Shown here piece by piece: positions 37,228-45,871 of a DNA stretch of 64,000 nucleotides. The position numbers and the translations under genes are program-made. Every line of letters starts with the position of its first letter. Position 1 is the first letter of the stretch. Under the pieces are notes generated by a model. The model had not been told where the DNA came from and ran no database searches. It saw only the letters and a program-made list of their open reading frames with translations. Source of the stretch: JAWKWH01 sp963669455. Its GTDB lineage: Bacteria; Pseudomonadota; Alphaproteobacteria; Rhizobiales; Rhizobiaceae. Where the stretch lies: assembly GCA_963669455.1 (NCBI GenBank), contig OY770026.1, positions 124,001 through 188,000 of the forward strand, in the 5' to 3' direction.

Positions 37228-38462
37228 GCGGCTTGTCTGACCGCCTGTGCCGCTGTCGCTTTCTCGCTCAATTCGTTTCGCACCGGAATTTGCAACACGC
37301 CCAGCAAGAATGCCGAAAAGAAAAGCTGTAGCGCTATGACAATCAGCGTCAGTCCGAGGACAACGACACGCGGGATCATCGGGCTCACCAGCGAACCGAA
37401 CCCTACCCCGGCCCAGCTTATCACGGCATAGCCGAAGAACAGGATACCCGCGGCAAAACAGATACCGGCATTGAGCGCCAGGCGATCGGTGCTGATATTG
37501 TCCTTAATCCAGTTGGAGCGGGAATTGGCCGGCAAAATTCCGGTAATATCGGCATAATAACGCGATAAAACGCCAAATGTGGTGAGCTGGATTCCGGTCG
37601 CCACCATGAAGCAGGACGCAACGAATGTGTTAAGGTCCAGCGAAAAATTGCCGCCAATCTGAAGCGGACCGAGAAACAGCAATGCCGACAGCAATACGCC
37701 GAAAGCACATAATACCGTTCCGGGGATAAAAAACAGCCACCGCGGATTGTACATCAGGAGAAATTTCAAGTGCCGCCATCCATCGCGCCAGGAACGCAGG
37801 TGCGGCGGACGGCTGCGGCCATCCGGCTTCAAGGTGGTCGGCACCTCCTCCATGCGCAATCCCGCCAGCGAGCATCTGACGACCATTTCGGAGGCAAACT
37901 CCATTCCCGTTGTGCGCAGGTTGAGATTCCGGATGCTCTCAGCATTGAAGCCGCGCAATCCGCAATGAAAATCACCGACTTTAATTTTGAAAAACAACCG
38001 GCCGATAAAGCTTAAGACCGGATTGCCGAGATAGCGGTGAAGCGGGGGCATGGCGCCGGACGAAATGCCGCCTTGAAAGCGGTTTCCCATCACCAGATCG
38101 GCGCCGTCGCGCAGCCGGGTGACATAGGCTTGCAGATCGCTGAATTCATAGCTGTCATCCGCATCGCCCATGATAATATAGCGCCCGCGCGCCGCAGCGA
38201 TGCCACCAAGCAGGGCCGCACCATAGCCCTTTTCCTCAACCGGGACGACCCGGGCGCCCAACCGGGTGGAAATATCCTGCGAACCGTCGGTGCTGCCATT
38301 GTCGGCGATCAGCACCTCGCCAACCACGCCGGATCTCTCCAGATAGCCGAGCGCCTTGGTGATGCAGATTTCGAGCGTTTCGGCCTCGTTCAGACAAGGC
38401 ATCAGGATCGTTAGTTCGATCGGTTTGCTCTTGTCCTGCTTGATCGGGGTAATGCCGCTCAT
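37224..38462 (-). CDS. Family 2 glycosyltransferase (polyprenyl-phosphate sugar synthase-like)
   Basis: This 412-residue protein has an N-terminal GT2 domain (LTILMPCLNEAETLEICITK; EVLIADNGSTDGSQDIS) with the metal-binding DDSYE motif in IIMGDADDSYEF. The later segment VGDFHCGLRGFNAESIRN is typical of DPM1/GtrB-type enzymes. The C-terminal third has two or more pairs of membrane helices (LFFIPGTVLCAFGVLLSALL; VALNAGICFAAGILFFGYAV-like). It should transfer a sugar to undecaprenyl phosphate for flipping by the GtrA protein. Confidence 0.88.
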   Translation of the reverse strand: MSGITPIKQDKSKPIELTILMPCLNEAETLEICITKALGYLERSGVVGEVLIADNGSTDGSQDISTRLGARVVPVEEKGYGAALLGGIAAARGRYIIMGDADDSYEFSDLQAYVTRLRDGADLVMGNRFQGGISSGAMPPLHRYLGNPVLSFIGRLFFKIKVGDFHCGLRGFNAESIRNLNLRTTGMEFASEMVVRCSLAGLRMEEVPTTLKPDGRSRPPHLRSWRDGWRHLKFLLMYNPRWLFFIPGTVLCAFGVLLSALLFLGPLQIGGNFSLDLNTFVASCFMVATGIQLTTFGVLSRYYADITGILPANSRSNWIKDNISTDRLALNAGICFAAGILFFGYAVISWAGVGFGSLVSPMIPRVVVLGLTLIVIALQLFFSAFLLGVLQIPVRNELSEKATAAQAVRQAA

Positions 38463-38704
38463 GGTGATCCTGCCTGGTTGTTTGCGAAAGACCAGGGTCT
38501 CCGCGTGATGTCATCCTTTAATCAAGGCACCCAATTTGCACACAAAGAATTAAGAAATTGATGACGCAGCAGTGCAGTCAAATTGTTAAATCCTCGCTAC
38601 AACCTAGGCCACTGTAATTCTTTTGCAATGCGCATTGTGGTGATTGGCAGTTTGCCGCTTGGACGTTACACAGCATCTGACACAGCAACTTCCGGAGATT
38701 TCCG

Positions 38705-39652
38705 ATGCCGCTAGAAATTGCCATTCAGATGGATCACGTCGCAACATTGCAGATTGGGGGCGACACCACCTTTGCACTGGCGCTCGAAGCCCAAAGACGG
38801 GGGCACAGCCTTCACCATTATACGCCAGACCAGCTGACCATGCGCAATGGTCTGGTCCACGCAAAAGCCGAACCAATGACTGTCAGGGACGTTGCCGGCG
38901 ATCACTTTGATCTGGGAGAGACTCAAAAGCTCGATCTGACCGAAATCGATGTTGTACTGCTGCGTCAGGATCCGCCATTCGACATGAATTACATCACGAC
39001 CACCCATATTCTGGAGCGCATTCATCCCGGTACGCTGGTGGTTAACGATCCGGCTTGGGTGCGCAACAGCCCGGAGAAAATCTTCGTCACCGAATTTCCC
39101 GATCTGATGCCCGAGACCATCATCACCAAGGATGCCGAAGAGGTGGATGCATTCAGGCGCGAGTTCGGCGATATCATCATCAAGCCGCTTTATGGCAATG
39201 GCGGCGCCGGCGTATTTCATCTGCGCGATGATGATCGCAATCTGACATCATTGCTGGAAATGTTCGCTGAAATGTATCGCGAACCGTATATCGTCCAGCG
39301 TTATCTGAAAGATGTTCGAGAAGGCGACAAGCGCATTATTCTGATCGAGGGAGAGGCGGTTGGTGCGATCAACCGGATTCCAGCCGAGACCGATGCGCGA
39401 TCCAACATGCATGTGGGTGGCAGAGCGGAAAAATCCGGCCTGACCGCGCGCGAACAGGAAATTTGCGCCCGTATCGGCCCGGCATTGAGGGATCGCGGTT
39501 TTACGCTCGTGGGTATCGACGTCATCGGCGGTCTGCTGACAGAGATCAACGTGACGTCGCCAACCGGAATCAGAGAGGTCAAGAAATTCGGCGGCGAGGA
39601 CATTGCAGCGCTGTTCTGGGATGCCGTCGAGGCGCGGTTGGGCAGGACCTGA
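38705..39652 (+). CDS. gshB: Glutathione synthetase
   Basis: This 315-residue ATP-grasp enzyme ligates gamma-glutamylcysteine and glycine. The N-terminal substrate domain begins LEIAIQMDHVATLQIGGDTT. The middle has DVVLLRQDPPFDMNYITTTH and VNDPAWVRNSPEKIF. The ATP-grasp part shows IIKPLYGNGGAGVFHL and ends ITEINVTSPTGIREVKKF-like. Length and motifs are standard. It is divergent from the glycosyltransferase across 242 bp with no obvious regulatory motif, and separate from comM. Confidence 0.96.
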   Translation: MPLEIAIQMDHVATLQIGGDTTFALALEAQRRGHSLHHYTPDQLTMRNGLVHAKAEPMTVRDVAGDHFDLGETQKLDLTEIDVVLLRQDPPFDMNYITTTHILERIHPGTLVVNDPAWVRNSPEKIFVTEFPDLMPETIITKDAEEVDAFRREFGDIIIKPLYGNGGAGVFHLRDDDRNLTSLLEMFAEMYREPYIVQRYLKDVREGDKRIILIEGEAVGAINRIPAETDARSNMHVGGRAEKSGLTAREQEICARIGPALRDRGFTLVGIDVIGGLLTEINVTSPTGIREVKKFGGEDIAALFWDAVEARLGRT

Positions 39653-39846
39653 ACCCTTAACCAGAACCCGTTGAGTGGAAGGCTGTCCTGTCATACAACC
39701 CGCTACACCTGGAACACACGTATTCCGCTATTGTGTTCGCATAATGTTCTTGCTTTGATCTTGATAATATGCTTGACTTCGCCGTGAAGTTACAACTGAG
39801 TGGCAATACACGCAGTTAATGAGCATTGTCCGGTGGGGAGACAAGC

Positions 39847-41382
39847 ATGGTTTCGCGGGTGCGTACGATCGCGTTTCACGGTATCAACGCCGTACCGGTC
39901 GATGTGCAGGTGATGGTTGCACCTGGCAAGGTAGGGATGCATATCGTCGGCCTGCCCGACAAGGCGGTGGCGGAAAGCCGCGAAAGGGTTCAGGCCGCGC
40001 TGCATGCATCGGGTCTGGCGATGCCGGCAAAAAAGGTGACCGTCAATCTTGCTCCTGCCGATCTTCCCAAAGAGGGCAGCCACTATGATCTGCCGATCGC
40101 CCTTGGTTTGATGGCGGGCCTTGGAGCGTTGCCTGCTGACGCACTGGCCGGGTTTACCGTGCTTGGCGAATTGTCGCTTGACGGCACGATTGCGCCTGTT
40201 GCGGGTGCTCTGCCGGCTGCCATCGGCGCCAATGCCGAGGGTCTTGGCCTGATCTGCCCGCATGAATGCGGGCCGGAGGCCGCCTGGGCGGGGGCGGACA
40301 TGGATATTCTGGCGCCGCGCAGCCTGATTGCGGTGGCCAATCATTTTCGCGGTACGCAGGTTCTGTCGCGCCCCGAACCCAAGGTGCAGGCGCCTGCGAC
40401 AGCACTGCCCGACCTCGCCGATATCAAAGGGCAGGAGACGGCAAAACGGGCACTCGAAGTCGCAGCCGCCGGCGGGCACAATCTGATAATGGTCGGCCCG
40501 CCCGGATCGGGAAAGTCGATGCTGGCGCAGCGTCTGCCATCAATTCTACCGCCTTTGTCGCCAAAGGAATTGCTGGAATCGTCCATGATCGCATCGGTGG
40601 CCGGCGAACTGGAAGGTGGCAAGCTGACGGACCGCCGGCCGTTCCGCGCGCCGCATCATTCCGCCTCCATGGCGGCGATGGTGGGTGGCGGCCTTCGGGT
40701 GAAACCCGGCGAAATGTCGCTTGCCCATAACGGGGTGTTGTTTCTTGATGAGTTTCCGGAGTTTACGCCACAGGTTCTCGATTCTTTGAGGCAGCCGCTT
40801 GAAACCGCCGAATGTGTCATTGCCCGGGCCAATCACCGGGTGAGTTATCCCGCACGCATCCAGCTTATCGCCGCGATGAACCCCTGTCGCTGCGGCATGG
40901 CGGGCGAACCTGGGTATCAGTGCGCCCGCGGTGCACGCTGTCAAAGCGAATATGTCGCGCGAATTTCCGGCCCGCTGATGGATCGCATCGATCTGCGCAT
41001 TGACGTGCCTGCCGTCAGCGCGGACGATTTGATCCAGCCCTCGTCCGGGGAGGCAAGTCAAACGGTTGCCTTACGGGTGGCTGCAGCCCGTGCAATGCAG
41101 CAGGAGCGCTTCAGCCAGCTTGGCATGCCGGCTGGAACGACCAACGCGCAGTGCAACACATCACTCGTCGAAAAAATCGCCGAGCCCGATCCGGAAGGGC
41201 GGACGTTGTTGCATCAGGCCAGCAACAAGCTCGGTTTTTCGGCGCGCGCCTATCATCGTGTGCTGCGGGTTGCACGCACGCTGGCCGATCTTGATGGCGC
41301 CGGCCAGGTCGGGCGCATTCATCTGGCCGAAGCAATCTCCTACAGAACCAGCACCGCCGGCTTGGCACGCACCGCCGCCTAG
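39847..41382 (+). CDS. comM: YifB/ComM-family Mg-chelatase-like AAA+ ATPase
   Basis: This is a 511-residue protein. The N-terminal ChlI domain (VRTIAFHGINAVPVDVQVMV; IVGLPDKAVAESRERVQAAL) is followed by an AAA+ core with Walker A MVGPPGSGKSML and Walker B VLFLDEFPEF. A C-terminal MgChel-type domain has the Cys cluster NPCRCGMAGEPGYQCARGAR. ComM is a helicase that promotes branch migration during natural transformation in other bacteria. The ATG at 39847 follows GGGGAG. The stop codon TAG lies inside the tip of the hairpin element at 41379. Confidence 0.93.
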   Translation: MVSRVRTIAFHGINAVPVDVQVMVAPGKVGMHIVGLPDKAVAESRERVQAALHASGLAMPAKKVTVNLAPADLPKEGSHYDLPIALGLMAGLGALPADALAGFTVLGELSLDGTIAPVAGALPAAIGANAEGLGLICPHECGPEAAWAGADMDILAPRSLIAVANHFRGTQVLSRPEPKVQAPATALPDLADIKGQETAKRALEVAAAGGHNLIMVGPPGSGKSMLAQRLPSILPPLSPKELLESSMIASVAGELEGGKLTDRRPFRAPHHSASMAAMVGGGLRVKPGEMSLAHNGVLFLDEFPEFTPQVLDSLRQPLETAECVIARANHRVSYPARIQLIAAMNPCRCGMAGEPGYQCARGARCQSEYVARISGPLMDRIDLRIDVPAVSADDLIQPSSGEASQTVALRVAAARAMQQERFSQLGMPAGTTNAQCNTSLVEKIAEPDPEGRTLLHQASNKLGFSARAYHRVLRVARTLADLDGAGQVGRIHLAEAISYRTSTAGLARTAA

Positions 41383-41454
41383 TGTCGCGAATCCGAAGTT
41401 CGTCACATTCTACTGCACGCTCAGTACGAACTTCGGATTCGATCAGGACACTAG
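41379..41454. repeat. CTAG-tipped hairpin element 1 (also possible comM terminator)
   Basis: The left arm CTAGTGTCGCGAATCCGAAG continues TTCG. The loop contains CTGCACGCTCAG, and the right arm is CGAACTTCGGATTCG-ATCAGG-ACACTAG. The right arm is 4 nt longer, giving a bulge next to the GAATCC box. The same layout occurs at 52974-53051 and, inverted, at 53065-53143. Confidence 0.85.
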
Positions 41455-41592
41455 CAAGAATTTGTTTCTAGTGTGGTGGATTTGACCCATTCAGAATAAA
41501 TTCTGATTGCCGATTGGGGTGGCAGTCCGGTGTCAAACCCCTCGCCAAGGGCCGGTCTGTCGGATAGAAAAGCAGCCGAAGAGGTGCTTTTA

Positions 41593-42336
41593 ATGTCCGA
41601 GGCTAGACAAACACTCGTTTTAACCGGTGCCAGCCGCGGCATCGGCCATGCGGCAGTGAAGCGGTTTTCCGCCGAAGGCTGGCGGGTGATCACATGTTCC
41701 AGACAGGCCTTCGCTGATGACTGCCCATGGCCGGCGGGCCCTGACGATCATATCAAGGTCGATCTGTCGGATGCGGAAGATGTTGGCATTGCCGTTTCCG
41801 AGATACGGCACCGGCTCGCAGCCGGCGGCGACAGTTTGATGGCGTTGGTCAACAATGCCGCGATTTCTCCAAAACTGGAGGCTGGCGAACGTATGAACTC
41901 GCTTGAAACGCCGATGCATGTCTGGCGAGATGTGTTTCAGGTCAATTTCTTCGCCCCCATCATGCTGGCGCGAGGCCTGTTTAAGGAGCTTGCGGCGGCG
42001 GGGGGATCGATTGTTAACGTCACATCGATTGCCGGTGGACGTGTGCATCCATTCGCCGGCACTGCCTATGCGACATCAAAGGCGGCGCTGGCCTCGCTCA
42101 CCCGCGAGATGGCGGCCGATTTCGGGCCGCATGGCATCCGGGTTAATGCCATTGCACCTGGCGAGATAGACACATCCATCCTGTCGCCCGGCACGGAAAA
42201 GATTGTTGAAACCGTTCCCTTGCGGCGACTGGGCAAAACCTCGGAAGTAGCCGACATCATCTATTTCCTGTGCTCGTCACAGGCGGCTTATGTCAGCGGC
42301 GGTGAAATTCACATCAATGGCGGCCAGCACGTCTGA
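41593..42336 (+). CDS. Short-chain dehydrogenase/reductase
   Basis: This 247-residue classical SDR has cofactor motif TGASRGIG (about 11-18), NNAA (about 88), catalytic Ser in NVTSIAGGRVHP, and Tyr-X3-Lys in AYATSKAALASL. The end YVSGGEIHINGGQHV is typical. Substrate is not predictable. The ATG at 41593 follows GAAGAGG; the frame opens at an unlikely GTG at 41530. Hairpins lie on both sides (41379-41454 and 42345-42400), so it is probably a monocistronic unit separate from the sulfite reductase operon. Confidence 0.88.
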   Translation: MSEARQTLVLTGASRGIGHAAVKRFSAEGWRVITCSRQAFADDCPWPAGPDDHIKVDLSDAEDVGIAVSEIRHRLAAGGDSLMALVNNAAISPKLEAGERMNSLETPMHVWRDVFQVNFFAPIMLARGLFKELAAAGGSIVNVTSIAGGRVHPFAGTAYATSKAALASLTREMAADFGPHGIRVNAIAPGEIDTSILSPGTEKIVETVPLRRLGKTSEVADIIYFLCSSQAAYVSGGEIHINGGQHV

Positions 42337-42344
42337 CCATATTA

Positions 42345-42400
42345 GAGCAGCTTTGACCCATTCGGAGCCATTCTGTTTGTCGAACGGGTCAAAGCTGCTC
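42345..42400 (+). terminator. Long stem-loop after the SDR gene
   Basis: GAGCAGCTTTGACCCATTCG (42345-42364) pairs with CGAACGGGTCAAAGCTGCTC (42381-42400), 19 of 20 positions, with a 16-nt loop. No T-run follows. The segment TTTGACCCATTC recurs at 41479-41490, so this may be another dispersed palindrome as well as an RNA stop. Confidence 0.55.
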
Positions 42401-42561
42401 CAGGTAGACCAACGGACGTTCGGAACGGATTTCTCCGCCCAGGCTTGATAGGCGAAAAGTGATTTCCTTTTTGCGCTCGCCCCGACAGTTCCGTTCCTTC
42501 TTTATCTTCATCAAGCTCACCATATTTCCTGTCTCGTGCACGACCCGAAGAGGAGACAGAT

Positions 42562-42870
42562 ATGAAGATACTGACCGCAAACAGATTGGCAGACGGCGAG
42601 GCCGTATGGCTTGCAGCGGATCAATCCTGGTCCGGTGTCATTGATGCCGCTAAAATCGCCGAAGACAAAAGTGCAGAAGAAAAGCTCACTCTTGCCGGCC
42701 AGGCCGCGTTTTTGAAAAACGAAGTCGTTGATGTCGATCTCGTTGATATCGACGTGATCGATGGTGTTTTGGTACCGCGCAGGCTGCGCGAACGCATCCG
42801 GGCTGCCGGCCCGACCAATCGCCTCGACCTTGGAAAACAGGCGGCAGCGAACAGGCGCGTGGCGGCCTGA
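42562..42870 (+). CDS. DUF2849 protein of the sulfite reductase operon
   Basis: This 102-residue protein begins MKILTANRLADGEAVWLAA and matches DUF2849, a small family encoded almost invariably just upstream of alphaproteobacterial cysI. Acidic stretches (DVDLVDIDVIDG) and a basic tail are visible; there are no catalytic motifs. It may assist assembly or electron delivery, but its role is not known to me. A strong GAGGAG lies before the ATG; cysI follows after 39 bp. Confidence 0.88.
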   Translation: MKILTANRLADGEAVWLAADQSWSGVIDAAKIAEDKSAEEKLTLAGQAAFLKNEVVDVDLVDIDVIDGVLVPRRLRERIRAAGPTNRLDLGKQAAANRRVAA

Positions 42871-42909
42871 TTCCGGCGGCCTGGATCACCCCAACCCAAG
42901 GACAGTCCT

Positions 42910-44580
42910 ATGTACCGTTATGACGAGTTCGACAAGGCATTCGTAATCGCCCGGGTGGCGGAATACCGCGATCAGGTGGACCGCCGCATGAAGGGTGACA
43001 TCACCGAGGACCAGTTCAAGCCGCTCCGTTTGATGAACGGGGTCTATCTTCAGCTTCACGCCTATATGTTGCGGGTGGCCATTCCCTATGGAACGCTGAA
43101 CGGCAGACAGATGCGCATGCTGGCCCATATCGCCCGCAAATACGACCGTGGTTACGGGCATTTCACCACCCGGCAGAACATCCAGTATAACTGGCCGGCT
43201 CTCGCCGATACGCCAGACATTCTGGCCGAGCTGGCCACCGTTGAGATGCATGCAATCCAGACCAGCGGCAATTGTATCCGCAATGTCACGGCGGATCATT
43301 TCGCCGGTGCCAGCGCCGATGCGGTTGCAGATCCCAGGCCCTATGCGGAAATTCTGCGGCAGTGGTCGTCTTTGCACCCGGAATTCTCCTATCTGCCGCG
43401 CAAGTTCAAGATTGCGGTGACCGGGTCCGAGCATGACCGGGCGGCAATCAAGTTTCATGATATCGGTCTGCATCTGAAGCGTAGCGATACCGGCGAATTG
43501 GGCTTTGCCGTCTATGTCGGCGGTGGCCAGGGCAGAACACCGATGGTTGCCAAGAAAATCCGCGATTTCCTGCCGGAAAGCGACATGCTCAGCTACTGCA
43601 CCGCGATCCTGCGGGTCTATAATCTCAATGGCCGCCGTGACAATAAATACAAGGCCCGGATCAAGATTCTCGTGCATGAAACCGGCACGGATGAGCTGAC
43701 ACGGCAGATCGAGGCGGAATTCGACGCGATACGCAACGGCGATTTGAAACTGCCGGATGGCGATATCCGCGCGATTGAAGCCTATTTCGAGCCGCCTGCA
43801 TTGCCGGACCGTCCCGGTGGCGGCGACTTGTTGCTCGAAGCGGCGGGCGAGGACGAAGAATTTTCAGCCTGGCTTGATCACAATATCGATGAGCATGTCC
43901 ATCGGGACCATGCGATCGTGACGATTTCCCTGAAAAACATCGGGGATGCGCCGGGTGATGCAACGGCCGGGCAGATGGATGCGGTGGCTGCGATCGCCGA
44001 ACAATATGCACATGATGAAATCCGCGTCAGCCATGAACAGAACCTGGTCTTGCCGCATGTGGCCAAGGCTGATCTGACTGCGGTCTACCAACGGCTTCAA
44101 GCAATCGGGCTGGCAACGGCCAATGCGGGTCTTGTCACCGACATCATCGCCTGCCCGGGCCTTGATTATTGCGCGCTTGCAAATGCCCGCTCCATCCCCG
44201 TTGCACAGGATATTTCCCGCCGTTTTGCCGACCGCCTCAGGCAGGAAGACATTGGCGATCTGAAACTCAAAATTTCCGGTTGTATTAATGCCTGCGGACA
44301 TCATCACGCCGGCCATATCGGCATTCTTGGCGTCGAAAAGAAGGGCGCGGAACTCTATCAGATCACACTTGGCGGCTCGGCCGATGAGAATGCGTCGATC
44401 GGCCAGATTGTCGGGCGCGGTTTCGGGCCTGAGGAAATTACTGATGCCATCGAGACGGTGGTCGATACCTATCTCGCGCTGCGCACCAGCAGTTGTGAGA
44501 GTTTTATTCAGGCTTACCGGCGCGTTGGCGCCACCCCTTTCAAGGAGGCGCTTTATGGACGCGAATCAAAGGCTGCCTGA
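42910..44580 (+). CDS. cysI: Assimilatory sulfite reductase hemoprotein
   Basis: This 556-residue siroheme/[4Fe-4S] enzyme reduces sulfite to sulfide for cysteine synthesis. Two ferredoxin-like and two siroheme domains are present (GYGHFTTRQNIQYNWP; TSGNCIRNVTADHFAG). The cluster ligands are CPGLDYCALANARS and ISGCINACGHHHAGH. The ferredoxin- or flavoprotein-dependent type is supported by FNR and ferredoxin genes downstream. It overlaps cysH by 26 bp. The cysG gene usually found at the head of this operon is absent here. Confidence 0.95.
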   Translation: MYRYDEFDKAFVIARVAEYRDQVDRRMKGDITEDQFKPLRLMNGVYLQLHAYMLRVAIPYGTLNGRQMRMLAHIARKYDRGYGHFTTRQNIQYNWPALADTPDILAELATVEMHAIQTSGNCIRNVTADHFAGASADAVADPRPYAEILRQWSSLHPEFSYLPRKFKIAVTGSEHDRAAIKFHDIGLHLKRSDTGELGFAVYVGGGQGRTPMVAKKIRDFLPESDMLSYCTAILRVYNLNGRRDNKYKARIKILVHETGTDELTRQIEAEFDAIRNGDLKLPDGDIRAIEAYFEPPALPDRPGGGDLLLEAAGEDEEFSAWLDHNIDEHVHRDHAIVTISLKNIGDAPGDATAGQMDAVAAIAEQYAHDEIRVSHEQNLVLPHVAKADLTAVYQRLQAIGLATANAGLVTDIIACPGLDYCALANARSIPVAQDISRRFADRLRQEDIGDLKLKISGCINACGHHHAGHIGILGVEKKGAELYQITLGGSADENASIGQIVGRGFGPEEITDAIETVVDTYLALRTSSCESFIQAYRRVGATPFKEALYGRESKAA

Positions 44581-45328
44581 CGCAGGCGCTGCTCAAGAAA
44601 ATATTGAAAAATACGCGCTGATGCTTGAAACGGACCACGCCCATCTGCCGTCTCAGGCGATTGTCGAACTGGTGCTTGAGCGGCTTTATCCTGGCCGTGT
44701 CACTGCCATTTCGTCCTTTGGAGCTGATTCAGCCATATTGCTGCATATGATCTCCAAGATCGACCGGACGACCCCGGTGGTGTTTCTCGATACCGGCAAG
44801 CATTTTTCGAAAACACTGAAGTTCCGCGATGCCCTCGTAAACGATTTCGGCTTGACCGATGTGAGAGCCATTGCGCCGGATCCTGGGAGGCTCCGGTCGG
44901 ACGACCCGACCGGAAACCTGCACAGGCTCGATGCAGATGCCTGCTGTGCCATTCGCAAGGTTGAGCCGATGAACCGTGCAGTCGAACCGTTTGCAGCCTG
45001 GCTGACAGGCCGGAAGCGGTTTCAATCGGCAACCCGGTCCGCCCTTCGGGTTTTCGAAGCCGTCGGACCGCGCATGCGCATCAATCCCCTCGCCAATCTG
45101 ACGGCGGATGAAATCAGAAATTATCTGTTTATGAATGAAATACGCGAGCATCCGCTTGTCGCACATGGTTACCTGTCGATAGGCTGCGAGCCCTGCAGCG
45201 CGCCCGTCAAACCGGGCGAGCAGGCAAGATCCGGACGCTGGGCCGGGCTTGGTAAAACCGAATGCGGCATCCATTTTCCGGCGGACGCAAAGGCCCGTCC
45301 GGCAACTGCAAACCCTGGAGCAAACTGA
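44555..45328 (+). CDS. cysH: Adenylylsulfate (APS) reductase, assimilatory
   Basis: This 257-residue reductase converts APS (or PAPS) to sulfite with thioredoxin. It has the PP-loop motif ISSFGADSAILLHM, VVFLDTGKHFSKT, paired Cys ligands DACCAIRKVEP and IGCEPCSAP (the CC...CxxC [4Fe-4S] set of APS reductases), and the catalytic Cys in KTECGIHF. The ATG at 44555 follows AGGAGG and overlaps the cysI end; a longer frame read from within cysI is not real. Confidence 0.94.
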   Translation: MDANQRLPDAGAAQENIEKYALMLETDHAHLPSQAIVELVLERLYPGRVTAISSFGADSAILLHMISKIDRTTPVVFLDTGKHFSKTLKFRDALVNDFGLTDVRAIAPDPGRLRSDDPTGNLHRLDADACCAIRKVEPMNRAVEPFAAWLTGRKRFQSATRSALRVFEAVGPRMRINPLANLTADEIRNYLFMNEIREHPLVAHGYLSIGCEPCSAPVKPGEQARSGRWAGLGKTECGIHFPADAKARPATANPGAN

Positions 45329-45329
45329 C

Positions 45330-45854
45330 ATGTCTGACAATGATGAGATTGTGGTTCGGCATCTGTGGACGCTGGATGGGTTCAAGGTCGACCAGTGGGT
45401 CCGGGCCGGCGATGTTGAGACGGACCGGCGGGTCATTGTTTCCCTGCCCGCATATCTGGCGATTGACGATGAGACGCGAAGCCAGGCCGGAAAGACAATC
45501 GGTGTGGAAGTGCAGCCCGATGAGGCACTAGATGACATTTTGCCCTATCTCGACCGGCTGCCGTTGATCGCACTGGCTTTTCCGTCGTTCAGCGATGGCA
45601 GGAGCTACTCAAAGGCGGAAATGCTAAGAAGCCGATACGGATATTCCGGTACAATCCGGGCTACTGGCCAGGTTTTGATCGATCAGATACAGCATATGTT
45701 GCGGTCCGGGTTTGACGAACTTGTCATTGAAGATCAAATCGCGATAAAGCACTTATCAATAGGCAATGTGGGTGGGTTGCCTTACCACTATCAACCGGCT
45801 GCCATGGGCACTACCAAGGCCGGTGGCTATTCATGGCGGCGGCTATCAGCGTAG
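45330..45854 (+). CDS. DUF934 protein of the sulfur assimilation operon
   Basis: This 174-residue protein starts MSDNDEIVVRHLWTLDG and carries the DUF934 core (LPLIALAFPSFSDGRSYSKA; RSRYGYSGTIRATGQVL; HMLRSGFDELVIEDQ). DUF934 proteins are encoded beside cysI/cysH in many proteobacteria; biochemical function is undefined. The start lies one base after the cysH stop, preceded by CTGGAG. Confidence 0.9.
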   Translation: MSDNDEIVVRHLWTLDGFKVDQWVRAGDVETDRRVIVSLPAYLAIDDETRSQAGKTIGVEVQPDEALDDILPYLDRLPLIALAFPSFSDGRSYSKAEMLRSRYGYSGTIRATGQVLIDQIQHMLRSGFDELVIEDQIAIKHLSIGNVGGLPYHYQPAAMGTTKAGGYSWRRLSA

Positions 45855-45871
45855 AAAACAGGAATATCTAT

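Noticed and set aside
44288..44554. N-terminal extension of CysH inside cysI
   Set aside because: Out-of-frame translation of cysI; the AGGAGG and conserved start are at 44555.
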